From positions 40,305 through 104,304 of the forward strand of contig CAYTGM010000018.1 of NCBI GenBank assembly GCA_964437365.1: a DNA stretch of 64,000 nt, written 5' to 3'. The number at the start of each line of letters is the position of its first letter. Positions within the stretch are counted from its first letter, which is position 1. A program made the translations under genes and the position numbers. This DNA is from CAYTGM01 sp964437365. Lineage in GTDB: Bacteria > Sumerlaeota > Sumerlaeia > SLMS01. Of this stretch, positions 42,529-52,279 are shown one piece after another. The notes below the pieces were generated by a model. That model was not told the DNA's origin. It saw nothing but the letters and a program-made list of their open reading frames with translations, and did no database searches.

Positions 42529-42617
42529 CTGATGCCGAGTCAATGTTGGCCCAACGGAGGGTTGATGGTGATTATCCCTCCATCATCCCCCCATTGGGTC
42601 ACCATTAACCCAACCCC
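42529..42617. repeat. Dispersed repeat R2, copy 1
   Basis: Aligns without gaps to 63827-63915: 65 of 89 bases agree, with exact blocks CCTCCATCATCCCCC (42577-42591) and CCCAACCCC (42609-42617). The middle is an imperfect palindrome, GGAGGGTTGATGG (42556-42568) against CCATCATCCCCCC (42580-42592). Confidence 0.7.
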
Positions 42618-42893
42618 AAACTCACCGGGTGCCGTTCAATTTCAGCCAGCTCACTGAAGCTCCATCTTACGCCATTGTTCGATCATGCTCGATTATTGAT
42701 ATCGGTTCCGATGAGACGGCCAGTTACTGACAGTACCCATCACGGCCAGAATAGAGAAAAGAAGGGGTCACCGGGAGATCACTGATGTTTAATCAGCTGG
42801 GGGAGGAATCTGCGGGGCTTTTCAGGTAAGAGCTTGCAATTAAAGAGGGGAGGTCAATTGTCAGTTGGGAAGGAGAAAGGCTCCGAGGAACTT

Positions 42894-42925
42894 AACGTCT
42901 GACGACGTTGTCTCACTTCGTGAGA
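42894..42925 (+). promoter_or_regulatory. Two tandem hairpins in the leader of the subtilase gene
   Basis: AACGTC/GACGTT (42894-42899, 42904-42909; loop TGAC) is followed at once by TCTCAC/GTGAGA (42911-42916, 42920-42925; loop TTC). Six-bp perfect stems one base apart suggest a structured 5' leader. No known riboswitch was recognised. Confidence 0.4.
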
Positions 42926-43082
42926 GCCCCCGAAATGATAGTTTTGAACCCTACATAGGACTTGCCCTGCTGCACGCGGGAAAATAACTTCGCTTGTGGC
43001 TTTGCTCTAAATGTGGAAACTGGGCTCTAGGAGACTCTTATCAGAAGAGTTACGAAGGCCTAAATGTGAAATGAGGACGCGG

Positions 43083-46000
43083 ATGCGACGTAAATTCTTG
43101 CACCATTTATTCAGTACTCTTGTTATCTCAACGGCGAGTCTTTCGCTGAGTCATGCAGAAAAGGCACCGAATGAGCTGAAGATACCTGAGAGGCTGAACT
43201 CAACGGAACGGACGAACTCAGGATCGAAAGCGGTTGAAGCTACCCATCTTTCCGCTCTTGTCTACTCTCCGGAATTAACCGAGCATGAAGTGGTTGAGAG
43301 AGCATATGAAGACGCTCAACGGTTTGGTTTTGAAGTTTATCGCACTCTCGCGATCCGGAATATTGTTGTTGTCCAAGGGACGGTTCAGCAGTCCCGGGAA
43401 GCAATTAAACACCTTGAAGATTCACCCTATCAGGCAGTCTGGCCGGTGTTCACACAAACCGGGGTTCAGACGCCAGATACTCTGATGGTTTTTAGTAATT
43501 GTCTGGTAATCGAGTTCTCAAAGACGGCCTCAGAGACGGATAAAGAACGCTTTTACGCAAGAAGCGGATTCGAGCGGATTCGCGAGCATGCTTCTGGCCA
43601 TGTTCTTGTCAGAACGCCCTTCGATGGCGGAATGGAGATGTACGAACGTGCAAGTGACCTTGCTCAGGAAAGAATAATTCAAACGGTCGTTCCTGAGTCT
43701 GTTGTCGTCGCGCAGCAAACCAGCTCAAATAGCCTTGAAATTAATGATCCACTTTTCGAACTTGCTCAATGGTCGCTATGGAACAGCCCAAGCAACTCAC
43801 TGCGCCCCCAGGGAACTGTGGGTAAAGCTGATGAAGACATCGATGCCCCAAGAGCATGGATGGTGAACACAAACAGTTCTGTCGCAGATAAGAGACAGAA
43901 CCCGTTCGGTAAGAACACGGTGACTGTTTCCATTTTCGACGGAGGAGTTCAGGATCAGCATCCAGACCTGGCAGCCAGTATAGCTGCTAATGTTGGATAT
44001 GATGCCATTGACGGCGGAGACCCTCGACCTCCTTTGACTGCCCTGGGAGCCCATGGCAACCTAATGGCAGGTTTAGTCGCAGCCCAACCTAACAATTCAA
44101 TAGGTGTCGTTGGGGTTTCACCCGGGGTTGAGATTTATGTGAACAGGGTTCTTGGAGAGGATCGGTCCACAACGAGTGCGACACTCCGCTTCGGAATCAA
44201 TGATGCCATATTCAACGATATAGACATTTCTGTTCATGGTTATGTCCTTTCCTCAATTCTTGAATTTACTGACGATGCGACTCTGCCCTTCGAGCAGGCG
44301 TTTAAGGACGCCTTCGAGTCCGGTCGCGGCGGGTTCGGAATGACAACGATTTGCTCCGCCGGAAACTTCTCTTCTCAGGTTCAATATCCTGCAGCTTCTC
44401 CCTGGACATTTGCTGTTGGAGCGGTGACTTCAGAGGGGCTCAGAAGTTCGACATCAAACTGGGGTGGGACCGGTGTGGACTTTGTCATGCCTGGGTTCAG
44501 TGCTCCTAGCGCAGGGATTGTATCCACAGACCTGATTGGCACTGTTGGTATCGCCCCGAAAGAACCTAATAATCCGGTCAATACAAGTGGCGATTACGGG
44601 ACAATGGGGTCGAATGCTTTTACCCTTGGCAATACTCCCTCTAATTTTCAGGGGACGAGTGCCTCTGCGGCTCTGGCTGCAGGTGTGGTCGCGCTCCTCT
44701 ATTCAGACAGCAGATTCGCTGAATACGCACCTTTCGATCTTTCATCTGTCTCAGATCTTCCTGATGTGAATGTTGATCCATCTCCAGAATTCAGTCGTGA
44801 GATCTACAGAAACAGAGCGAATGTACGTCCAAATGATAATAACATCCTGGCAACGCTCAAGAATTTCTCTGATCTGCCGAGTGTGTCTCAAGAACTTGAG
44901 AACTTTGAGTCTAACAGATTGAAAGATTTGTACGAATATACAGATTGGGTCTCAAATTTCTCTTACATGGGCACTCAGGTAAACGAGTTCCTCGGGTTTG
45001 GTCGACCGAACGCATCAACACCGCACGTTCCTGGCCTCGAACTGCAGATCAACAATATCCCATTCCTTGCTGAAAAAGTCAGCCCCGTATCTGGCTATGA
45101 AACACTTCTTAGTGATACACCTGTTTACAGTGTTCAATTCGGAGATCTGGCTCCTCCCGGAGAGTCTCTGAAGCCCGAGCAACTTGAAGCGCTTGGAAAA
45201 GGTTGGAGCGTTCAACAGGGAGTGAACCTGTTTATTGAAGGCCTTGGACTTGAAGAGCCTGTTACAATCTCTCCCTTTCTCGAAGGGTTGGATGTTCTTG
45301 TATTTGAGGACGGAACAGTTCTGGAATCAGAAGATGGCGAAGAAGGTCCGATGTTAATATATGCCTGGACCGATAGTTTAACAACAGGTTCCAGTGAGAC
45401 TGAAGACATTGATGCATTCCAGAATCTTCTTCACAATCCAAATGGGCGCTATCTCAGAAGTGCAAACTTGAGCCTGGTTAGCCCCACATTCGGTCTCGCA
45501 GGTGTCGAGACACCGATGATGCTTAAGATGCAACTTGCACATGAATTAGGGACTCAAAATTCAAGTCTGGATCCCGATGGAGTTGGTGGTGCAAGTGTCG
45601 GCGAAGCTGGAACGCCTATCCAAATTTCTCAAGAAATCGACCCACTGCTCGTCTCTATAACCTACGAATCCGAGGATGATGAAATTGCTCCATTGAGTTA
45701 TGAGGTCGCAAGAATTACGGGCGATAGTCAGTTTAACCCGAAGGCACCGTTAGAGCAGGCAACAGCTGCTGAATATGATAATTCAGCAAATGAGTTTGAT
45801 ACAATTCCTCAATGGAGAAATGCTCCCGACGAGTGGTACGACCCTTTTAATACCATTGGCGGTGGGATCGACAAACCTGTGATGGTAATTAAACCATACA
45901 ACTTTCTCGTCCCCCCTCCTCCTCCTGGATATACATCTGCGACACTATCAATTGCACTTCAGCCCGGTAATTCTTTCCTCCCTGAGTACTCCGTGGATGC

Positions 46001-49000
46001 TCAGGATGGATCCCTTGAGGCTGAACGCATTACGAATATCTTTCGCGATCATCAGGGATTTATCTTTTATGGTGCGGATTTGATACCTTTCAGTTCTGGT
46101 GCCAAAGACCTTTTTGGAACCTCATTGCGTGAACTCGCAGATGGAGAATTTCCAAACTGGTCTGCTTCAAATAATGAAATCATCTTTACACAGGGTTCGG
46201 TTTCCGGCGATTTCGTTCAAGCTGCTGATATTGATCCGCTCTTCTATGCAACTCCGATGGATGAAGATTCTCTTCAAAATTCACCGCAACCGCGTCCGAA
46301 CTCCAGGGTGTTGGAGATCTTTGAGACGGTAACAGGCATGGATAGCCACCCTACAGAGGAAATACTTGCGATCACAACAAGTACAGGATCACAGGATTTT
46401 GTCTCTCTCGTTACAAATGATGGTGTAAATCTCACCAGACTTGTCACTGAGGCTGAAGCTATCGGGGCACGTGATCCAAGTTGGGCAAATAATGGATCCC
46501 AGCTGGTATTTTGCACGGAAGAATCTATACAGGTATTGAACTTTGAACGGAGTGGAAGTTCCTTCCGGCTGGAGACAGTTCTGGATAGTACGTATCCGCA
46601 TCTGACGGATTTCCGCTCACCAATTTTCGATCAGACAGCAGGGTTTATATACTTTGTCGCCAGAAAAAAGGCTGAATCTGCCTCAGATGATTCACTTAAC
46701 CTGTATCTAGTCAGCAGGTCTGGACGCGTAATTTCGCTTGGTGCAGATGTGGACGGAGCCCCGTTCCCTCTTCTGGATGAGTTTCAAGGCATTGATCTTT
46801 ACGATTTAGAACTTTCAAGGACAGGTAACAGACTGCTTTTTGTTGCTAATGCAGAACTGAATGAACCTCGATCAGAGCGAGGAGGAGCAGGATTCGTTTC
46901 AAGTCCTAATGCAAATCTGTTCACGGTTGAGAATATTTTTGAAGTCGCCTCCTACGACGCCGACCCAGAATTCTCTCAACTGGATATTCAAAGTCCAAGT
47001 GCAAACGTATCAGCAAGAAGACCCAAATTTTCACCCAATGGGCTGGAAATCACCTATGTTGGATATACCGTTCCGGTTTCAGTCGATCAGGTTCCTTCCA
47101 ATGGAAAGATTGTCCGCCAGTTCTTTGGTCAGCCAGAGAAGGGTATTGAAGATCCACCAGACGCTCCTGTTGCTGACCCGTTACCAGACGCACCACCAAC
47201 TGGTCCTGCAGACAACGCTAACATAACCTTTCAGGGGAGTTTCGGTTTCGATCGAGGACAGGACGGATGGCGCTTCGATAACGCCGGGTTCGACCCAAGC
47301 CTGTTAAATGAACGATACGAAAGAATCGATGATCTTGCAAGAGAACTCGAATCAGGCATTATCGGACTCTATGCGGGAGCAGAGTCTGCATTGATTAATC
47401 AGGACGCTCAAATTGTATCGCTACGTTTTCAGGCGTTACAAAGCTCCAGTGGAGGGGTTAATCTCATCAGCAACAATCCTCGGCGAACCGTTGCACAAGA
47501 TCTGCTGCTCAATGATCTGCCGACTGATGTTGAAAATGGTATTGCCCTAAGAGGGGGAGAATTGACCAACCCACGCGTCTACATCAGCCCGGCAACACCT
47601 GTCTATCAGGATGGTGAACAGGTTGTTGTGAATGTGAGAATTGAGACAAATGACTATCAGGTTGGAGCTGTTCGAGCCTACCTGCAATACGATACCACAA
47701 AGCTAGCTTTTGTTTCAGGAACAACCAACTCGTCACTTTTCCCGAGGAAGTTGAGAGATGGCTCATTAACGCTGGAAGCTAATAACAGTAATTCTGTGTT
47801 CGGTTTCTGGGGCGGCCCTGAAAGTTCTATACAGGTTGTACCTGACTCACTCTATCTCTATCGAGCGAGAGTTGGTGCAACAGCTGGAACACCCGCTTCA
47901 CAAGTTCCAACGCTGAGACTAAGAGCTAATAGTGTGAACCTTGAATCTGCATTCACACAAGAAACGAACAGCTTTGGAGATTTGACACTGTCTCCGAATA
48001 GTGAAGAGACTAAGCTCTATGACCTTTTATTCAAACCTCCTTCAGGTTTCTTTAACCTTCCATCTTTCCAGCACCGCTATATCCTTTCATTCGATTTGTT
48101 AAATTTCCTTCAGGAAGATTCACCGAATGGTGGATTGACGATGTACGACGTTGAAATTTACCGGATGGATGACAAGAAGAGATACTATGCTGTATGGGGA
48201 TTTGAAGTTCCCCCTGGAGGTTCCCAGTTCACATTCGATGCCATTGGTGCCAGCGGTGTAAATACAACGCTTTCTGCGGAATTGAGGAGATGTTGCTCCG
48301 CTTCTACAGATGTCGTGGATTGCGTAACAGGTAATACAATTACAGGGGTGCAGATGGATTTTCTCAATACGGCTCTGCCTCCTGGGTTCTATACTCTCGT
48401 TATTGCGACCGACATCCAGCAGGATATTATCCTGACATGGGAAGCACCTCAGCAGCTTCTCGGAAATCTTGGTGAATCCTGTTCTGGAGTTATACCTTCT
48501 GCAACCTTCTGTGACCAGAGAGTTGTACTTGAAGGAAATGGAAGAGATGATAATTTCGTTCTCGAGCCAAGTGTGGTTACTCCTTTCTACGATGGTGCAG
48601 GTAAATATGAAGGCCCCGGGTGCTCTACAACTGTACCAAATAGTGTGATTAAGCAGCTTGATGAAATCTATACTGCAGATATGTCGAATGAGTCATCTCG
48701 TGAAGAGTGGGCTCAAGGTCCTCTCATAAGTCCGTTTGGCTCACCGGATTTTGTGATCACTGATTCCTCATTGGCTATGTCCATTACCAATCCTGAGAAT
48801 AATTTTGGCTTCTGGAACGCAGATGGATCATCTATCGGACTAAGTGAAGATGATTTAATTACAACGGAAGGCTCACCCAACCTGATTTTCAGAGGAAGTT
48901 ATCTGATTACGAATAAGAGTGAGTTCAACCGTCTTGCACTGCCTGATATACGAGTTCGACTTGCCTCAAGTACTTTCCAGAGGTCGGTCTCGGCGGTTCT

Positions 49001-49235
49001 TGTTTCACTTACAAATGGAGCAACATCACCAGCGCCAGCCGATGCGAAGTTTGTGGAGGTTTACATGGTTATGGATCAGGCTCCCGACAGTCTTGAGTCT
49101 CTCGTCGCTGCTTTCGATCTGCTTTCCTTCTACACTCCCGCCGCATTCCCTAATAAGGATATAACGGATGAATTGATTGAACTGGAATTGGTTAGAGTTG
49201 AAAGAGCCTATATTCCGAATTATCCAATGCCGTGA
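43083..49235 (+). CDS. Giant secreted subtilase with beta-propeller-like and cohesin-like regions
   Basis: About 2,050 residues. The signal peptide is MRRKFLHHLFSTLVISTASL and following; ATG 43083 has GAGGA 5 nt before, with in-frame ATGs at 43071 and 43011 as alternatives. After a propeptide-like part, the S8 peptidase domain shows all three catalytic residues: Asp286 in TVSIFDGGVQDQHPDL, His324 in LGAHGNLMAGLVAA (HGN where HGT is usual) and Ser526 in FQGTSASAALAAGVVAL. Residues about 985-1340 hold WD40-like/TolB-like repeats (DPSWANNGSQLVFCTEES; RPKFSPNGLEITYVGY). Residues about 1497-1645 resemble a cohesin (ISPATPVYQDGEQVVVNVRI, AVRAYLQYDTTKLAFVSGTT). The end has no sorting signal I recognise. 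Probably an exported or surface protease. Confidence 0.85.
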   Translation: MRRKFLHHLFSTLVISTASLSLSHAEKAPNELKIPERLNSTERTNSGSKAVEATHLSALVYSPELTEHEVVERAYEDAQRFGFEVYRTLAIRNIVVVQGTVQQSREAIKHLEDSPYQAVWPVFTQTGVQTPDTLMVFSNCLVIEFSKTASETDKERFYARSGFERIREHASGHVLVRTPFDGGMEMYERASDLAQERIIQTVVPESVVVAQQTSSNSLEINDPLFELAQWSLWNSPSNSLRPQGTVGKADEDIDAPRAWMVNTNSSVADKRQNPFGKNTVTVSIFDGGVQDQHPDLAASIAANVGYDAIDGGDPRPPLTALGAHGNLMAGLVAAQPNNSIGVVGVSPGVEIYVNRVLGEDRSTTSATLRFGINDAIFNDIDISVHGYVLSSILEFTDDATLPFEQAFKDAFESGRGGFGMTTICSAGNFSSQVQYPAASPWTFAVGAVTSEGLRSSTSNWGGTGVDFVMPGFSAPSAGIVSTDLIGTVGIAPKEPNNPVNTSGDYGTMGSNAFTLGNTPSNFQGTSASAALAAGVVALLYSDSRFAEYAPFDLSSVSDLPDVNVDPSPEFSREIYRNRANVRPNDNNILATLKNFSDLPSVSQELENFESNRLKDLYEYTDWVSNFSYMGTQVNEFLGFGRPNASTPHVPGLELQINNIPFLAEKVSPVSGYETLLSDTPVYSVQFGDLAPPGESLKPEQLEALGKGWSVQQGVNLFIEGLGLEEPVTISPFLEGLDVLVFEDGTVLESEDGEEGPMLIYAWTDSLTTGSSETEDIDAFQNLLHNPNGRYLRSANLSLVSPTFGLAGVETPMMLKMQLAHELGTQNSSLDPDGVGGASVGEAGTPIQISQEIDPLLVSITYESEDDEIAPLSYEVARITGDSQFNPKAPLEQATAAEYDNSANEFDTIPQWRNAPDEWYDPFNTIGGGIDKPVMVIKPYNFLVPPPPPGYTSATLSIALQPGNSFLPEYSVDAQDGSLEAERITNIFRDHQGFIFYGADLIPFSSGAKDLFGTSLRELADGEFPNWSASNNEIIFTQGSVSGDFVQAADIDPLFYATPMDEDSLQNSPQPRPNSRVLEIFETVTGMDSHPTEEILAITTSTGSQDFVSLVTNDGVNLTRLVTEAEAIGARDPSWANNGSQLVFCTEESIQVLNFERSGSSFRLETVLDSTYPHLTDFRSPIFDQTAGFIYFVARKKAESASDDSLNLYLVSRSGRVISLGADVDGAPFPLLDEFQGIDLYDLELSRTGNRLLFVANAELNEPRSERGGAGFVSSPNANLFTVENIFEVASYDADPEFSQLDIQSPSANVSARRPKFSPNGLEITYVGYTVPVSVDQVPSNGKIVRQFFGQPEKGIEDPPDAPVADPLPDAPPTGPADNANITFQGSFGFDRGQDGWRFDNAGFDPSLLNERYERIDDLARELESGIIGLYAGAESALINQDAQIVSLRFQALQSSSGGVNLISNNPRRTVAQDLLLNDLPTDVENGIALRGGELTNPRVYISPATPVYQDGEQVVVNVRIETNDYQVGAVRAYLQYDTTKLAFVSGTTNSSLFPRKLRDGSLTLEANNSNSVFGFWGGPESSIQVVPDSLYLYRARVGATAGTPASQVPTLRLRANSVNLESAFTQETNSFGDLTLSPNSEETKLYDLLFKPPSGFFNLPSFQHRYILSFDLLNFLQEDSPNGGLTMYDVEIYRMDDKKRYYAVWGFEVPPGGSQFTFDAIGASGVNTTLSAELRRCCSASTDVVDCVTGNTITGVQMDFLNTALPPGFYTLVIATDIQQDIILTWEAPQQLLGNLGESCSGVIPSATFCDQRVVLEGNGRDDNFVLEPSVVTPFYDGAGKYEGPGCSTTVPNSVIKQLDEIYTADMSNESSREEWAQGPLISPFGSPDFVITDSSLAMSITNPENNFGFWNADGSSIGLSEDDLITTEGSPNLIFRGSYLITNKSEFNRLALPDIRVRLASSTFQRSVSAVLVSLTNGATSPAPADAKFVEVYMVMDQAPDSLESLVAAFDLLSFYTPAAFPNKDITDELIELELVRVERAYIPNYPMP

Positions 49236-49273
49236 TGATGGTCACCATAAGAAACATACGTACTACTTGATTC

Positions 49274-49305
49274 GAGGCGTCCTCCAAAAAGGGCGCCTCT
49301 TCTTT
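49274..49305 (+). terminator. Rho-independent terminator of the subtilase gene
   Basis: Stem GAGGCGTCC (49274-49282) with GGGCGCCTC (49291-49299), one T-G pair, loop of 8, then TTCTTT. It ends 20 bp before the MscS gene, so that gene needs its own promoter or read-through. Confidence 0.82.
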
Positions 49306-49325
49306 AGCTGCCTGTCAGGACTGAT

Positions 49326-51167
49326 ATGATGAAAGCTTTGCAACAGCCTATTCTCCTTTTTTGTGTTTTCTGCCTCTTTCTCTTCTCAGGAGGACTTGCT
49401 CAAGAAGTCACAGATACACAAGGTAATGAAGAAAACGGACTGGTCTATCGGGGAGAACTGTCAACTCCTCGAAGCACCATGAAAACATTTCTGTCAAACA
49501 TGAACGCGGCTCTTCAAGGCGAGCCTGACAGATGGAGAAGTGCGGCAGTCGCACTTAACCTGGCAGATGTTCCCTCCCTTGAGTATGATGCAGCGGCGAG
49601 AGAAGCTGCGTTGCGTCTCTATGAGGTTTTCAATCGCATTGAAAAAGTTGATATTGATTCTATCCCTGAGAATGTGACCGGCGATCTTTATGTCTACAAA
49701 GATCTTCCCTCGGGTAGAATCGCCATGAGTCGTCTGGTTGTGGATGGCAAGAGTCAGTGGCTATTCACTCAGAATACAGTCGATCAAACTCTTGCGATGT
49801 ATATGGACGTCAAAGACAACGAAAGAGTGATTGGACTCCCCGATGCACCAACATTCGCCACATCTCCTAATCTCTGGTTTCGTACGAACCTGCCTCGATG
49901 GCTTTTTAAGCGGACTTTTATTCTCGAGAACTTTCAATGGATAGGTTTATTCGGGATTATACTTTTAGGGTTTATTCTAGATAGACTTTCCAGAGCACTT
50001 CTTTCCAGGGCTATATCTCACCAGATGCAGAGAAAGGACCACTCCTTCGACTCTGAACATCTGGATTCCCTTGTTAAGTGGTCAGGCCTTTGCCTCGCAG
50101 GAATTATTTGGTTACTCGGGATACGGTGGCTTGGTTTAAGTGATCAGGTCACACTCATTTTACGACTCGCTGCTGTGTTCTTCTCATGTCTGGCAGGTGG
50201 ATTGGCGCTCTTCCGAATCACCGACTTTGTTGCTTTTACATTTGAGAAAAAGGCAGAACAGACAGATAATAAGTTTGACGATGTTCTTGTTCCACTCCTT
50301 CGAAAAACGACAAAGATTTTCATTACGGCTTTTGGCTTCATCTTTCTTGCAGATAACCTGGATATCAACATTTCGAGTTTACTTGCAGGGCTTGGCATTG
50401 GAGGCCTCGCCTTCGCCCTTGCTGCGAAAGATACCGTTGAAAACCTCTTCGGGTCGTTGACGGTTCTTATTGATCGTCCCTTTAATATCGGTGACTGGAT
50501 CAACATCGAAGGATTAGATGGGACTGTTGAACAAATAGGACTCAGGTCTACGAGGCTCAGGACATTCTACAATTCACTCGTAACGATACCAAATTCAAAC
50601 CTCATTAAAGCCAAAGTCGACAATTATGGTCAGAGACGTTATCGGCGAATAAAGACAATGATTACTGTAACGTACAACACGCCGCCTGAAAAGATCGATG
50701 CATTTTGCGAGGGCATAAGAGAACTTGTTCGACAGCATCCGTATACACGCAAAGATTATTACCATGTCTGGTTGAATCAATTCGGGGCACATTCCTTGGA
50801 CATCCTTGTCTACTGTTTTGTAGAAACTCCTGATTGGGCTACTGAGCTTAGGGAGAAACACCGTCTCTACCTGGATATTATTCGTCTGGCAAAAAGGCTC
50901 GGGATTGAATTTGCTTTTCCGACTCAAACTCTTTACATTGAAAGAGGGCAGGGAGCTGCCAAAGCTGATCCAGCTCCTTTTTCAACACCTGGAAAGATCT
51001 CTCAATCATACAATGAAACACGTCAGGATGTTCATGAGTTGGTGAATCAATTATACAAGACTGAAGCTCAAACATGGCCTCCTCCACCCGTTGATTTTAC
51101 TCAGTTTGAAGATCAGCAAATGGAAGATATACCGAGGAAGAATAGAGGGGGAGATTCTGGAGAATAA
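49326..51167 (+). CDS. MscS-family mechanosensitive ion channel with exported N-terminal domain
   Basis: A 613-residue inner-membrane channel that opens under membrane tension and protects against osmotic downshock. A signal peptide (QPILLFCVFCLFLFSGGLAQ) is followed by about 170 periplasmic residues, then helices near FQWIGLFGIILLGFILDRLS, WSGLCLAGIIWLLGIRWLGL and RLAAVFFSCLAGGLALFRIT. The pore helix and beta domain are canonical: SLLAGLGIGGLAFALAAKDT, VENLFGSLTVLIDRPFNIGD, GTVEQIGLRSTRLRT and VTIPNSNLIKAKVDNYGQR. The long exported N-terminus places it among the larger YbiO/MscM-like types. The next gene starts 20 bp on. Confidence 0.92.
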   Translation: MMKALQQPILLFCVFCLFLFSGGLAQEVTDTQGNEENGLVYRGELSTPRSTMKTFLSNMNAALQGEPDRWRSAAVALNLADVPSLEYDAAAREAALRLYEVFNRIEKVDIDSIPENVTGDLYVYKDLPSGRIAMSRLVVDGKSQWLFTQNTVDQTLAMYMDVKDNERVIGLPDAPTFATSPNLWFRTNLPRWLFKRTFILENFQWIGLFGIILLGFILDRLSRALLSRAISHQMQRKDHSFDSEHLDSLVKWSGLCLAGIIWLLGIRWLGLSDQVTLILRLAAVFFSCLAGGLALFRITDFVAFTFEKKAEQTDNKFDDVLVPLLRKTTKIFITAFGFIFLADNLDINISSLLAGLGIGGLAFALAAKDTVENLFGSLTVLIDRPFNIGDWINIEGLDGTVEQIGLRSTRLRTFYNSLVTIPNSNLIKAKVDNYGQRRYRRIKTMITVTYNTPPEKIDAFCEGIRELVRQHPYTRKDYYHVWLNQFGAHSLDILVYCFVETPDWATELREKHRLYLDIIRLAKRLGIEFAFPTQTLYIERGQGAAKADPAPFSTPGKISQSYNETRQDVHELVNQLYKTEAQTWPPPPVDFTQFEDQQMEDIPRKNRGGDSGE

Positions 51168-51187
51168 GGCTCCAGAAAAAACTTCTG

Positions 51188-52258
51188 ATGGCACGTATAT
51201 TCTATAGCATGTCGGGTGAAGGTCGAGGCCATGCAACAAGAGCAAGGGCGATCATTGACTATTTGTGTAAGAATCATGAAGTATATGTATTCGCTCCTGG
51301 AGATGCGTTCGAACTGCTGGCACCTGCGTATAAAGATAGCGCTGTAAAAGTTTTAAGAATTCCAGGCTTACACTTTTACTATACAAAGTCCGGAAAACTA
51401 AACACCCTTGAAACGGGGAGAGCTGCTCTACAATACCTCGGTAATCTTCCTCGATTGTTAAGGAAGTTTGACCGGTTTTTTGAGAAAAAAAGACCAGACC
51501 TGATTGTCGTCGACTTCGAACCAGCTCTTCCACGGGCGGCCAATAGAAACAAAATTCCCTTTATCAGCTTGAATCACCAACATTTTCTAGTGGTGAATGA
51601 CTTAAGTGAGCTTCCATTTCGATTGAGGCTACACGCTCTTTTCATGGGACTGGTAGTTCGTCTATATCACAGGGGAGAGGTGAAGAATATTGTTTCATCA
51701 TTCTACTTCCCACCTCTGAAGAAAACGAACAGAAATGTCACACAGGTCGGAGTTATCCTGAGGCCTTCGATTCTGGCGGCAAATCCTGTGGTTAAAGAGC
51801 ACCTCGTGGTTTACCTCAGGAAGTTTGCTCCAGACAATGTCTTAAAGGCACTTGAAGAGACTGGTCGACCGGTCTTTGTCTATGGGCTTGGTGAACGACC
51901 TGACCGAGGAAAAGTAATTTTTAAACCAGTGAGCGAGGAAAGTTTTCTAGAAGACCTGTCCTCTTGTACAGCTCTGATCTGTACAGCAGGCAATCAACTT
52001 GTTGGTGAGGCGCACTTTCTGGGGAAACCGGTGTTTGCCATGCCCGAGCAGAATAACCAGGAACAGTACATTAACGCCTGGTTTCTTGAGAATGAAGGAA
52101 CAGGCACGTGGTGTGACATCGAAGATTTCAATATCGAGCGATTAAATAAATTTCTCAGGGACATAGAGCAGTATATCGATCGAATAGTTCCTGAAAAGTT
52201 CAACGGAAATTCACTTGCAATTCAAGCTGTCGAGGATGCTTTGTTGGAACACTCCTGA
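51188..52258 (+). CDS. Glycosyltransferase of the MJ1255/UGT-like GT-B type
   Basis: A 356-residue protein beginning ARIFYSMSGEGRGHATRARA, the glycine/His motif of GT-B glycosyltransferases related to MurG and MJ1255. The second half has FVYGLGERPDRGKVIFKPVS, SCTALICTAGNQLVGEAHFL and GKPVFAMPEQNNQEQYINAW, the nucleotide-sugar binding site with the conserved Glu. Acceptor and sugar are unknown. The radical SAM gene starts 21 bp later, so the two likely act in one pathway. Confidence 0.83.
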   Translation: MARIFYSMSGEGRGHATRARAIIDYLCKNHEVYVFAPGDAFELLAPAYKDSAVKVLRIPGLHFYYTKSGKLNTLETGRAALQYLGNLPRLLRKFDRFFEKKRPDLIVVDFEPALPRAANRNKIPFISLNHQHFLVVNDLSELPFRLRLHALFMGLVVRLYHRGEVKNIVSSFYFPPLKKTNRNVTQVGVILRPSILAANPVVKEHLVVYLRKFAPDNVLKALEETGRPVFVYGLGERPDRGKVIFKPVSEESFLEDLSSCTALICTAGNQLVGEAHFLGKPVFAMPEQNNQEQYINAWFLENEGTGTWCDIEDFNIERLNKFLRDIEQYIDRIVPEKFNGNSLAIQAVEDALLEHS

Positions 52259-52279
52259 GATCGAATAGGGCGATGAACT

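Larger units (their letters stand above)
42344..43082. other. Non-coding repeat hub between permease operon and giant subtilase
   Basis: About 740 bp. From left: R1 copy B (42395-42503), R2 copy 1 (42529-42617), about 230 bp without recognisable features, then a G-rich leader with two tandem hairpins (42894-42925) before the subtilase gene. No terminator with a U-tract follows the permease gene. Confidence 0.6.
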
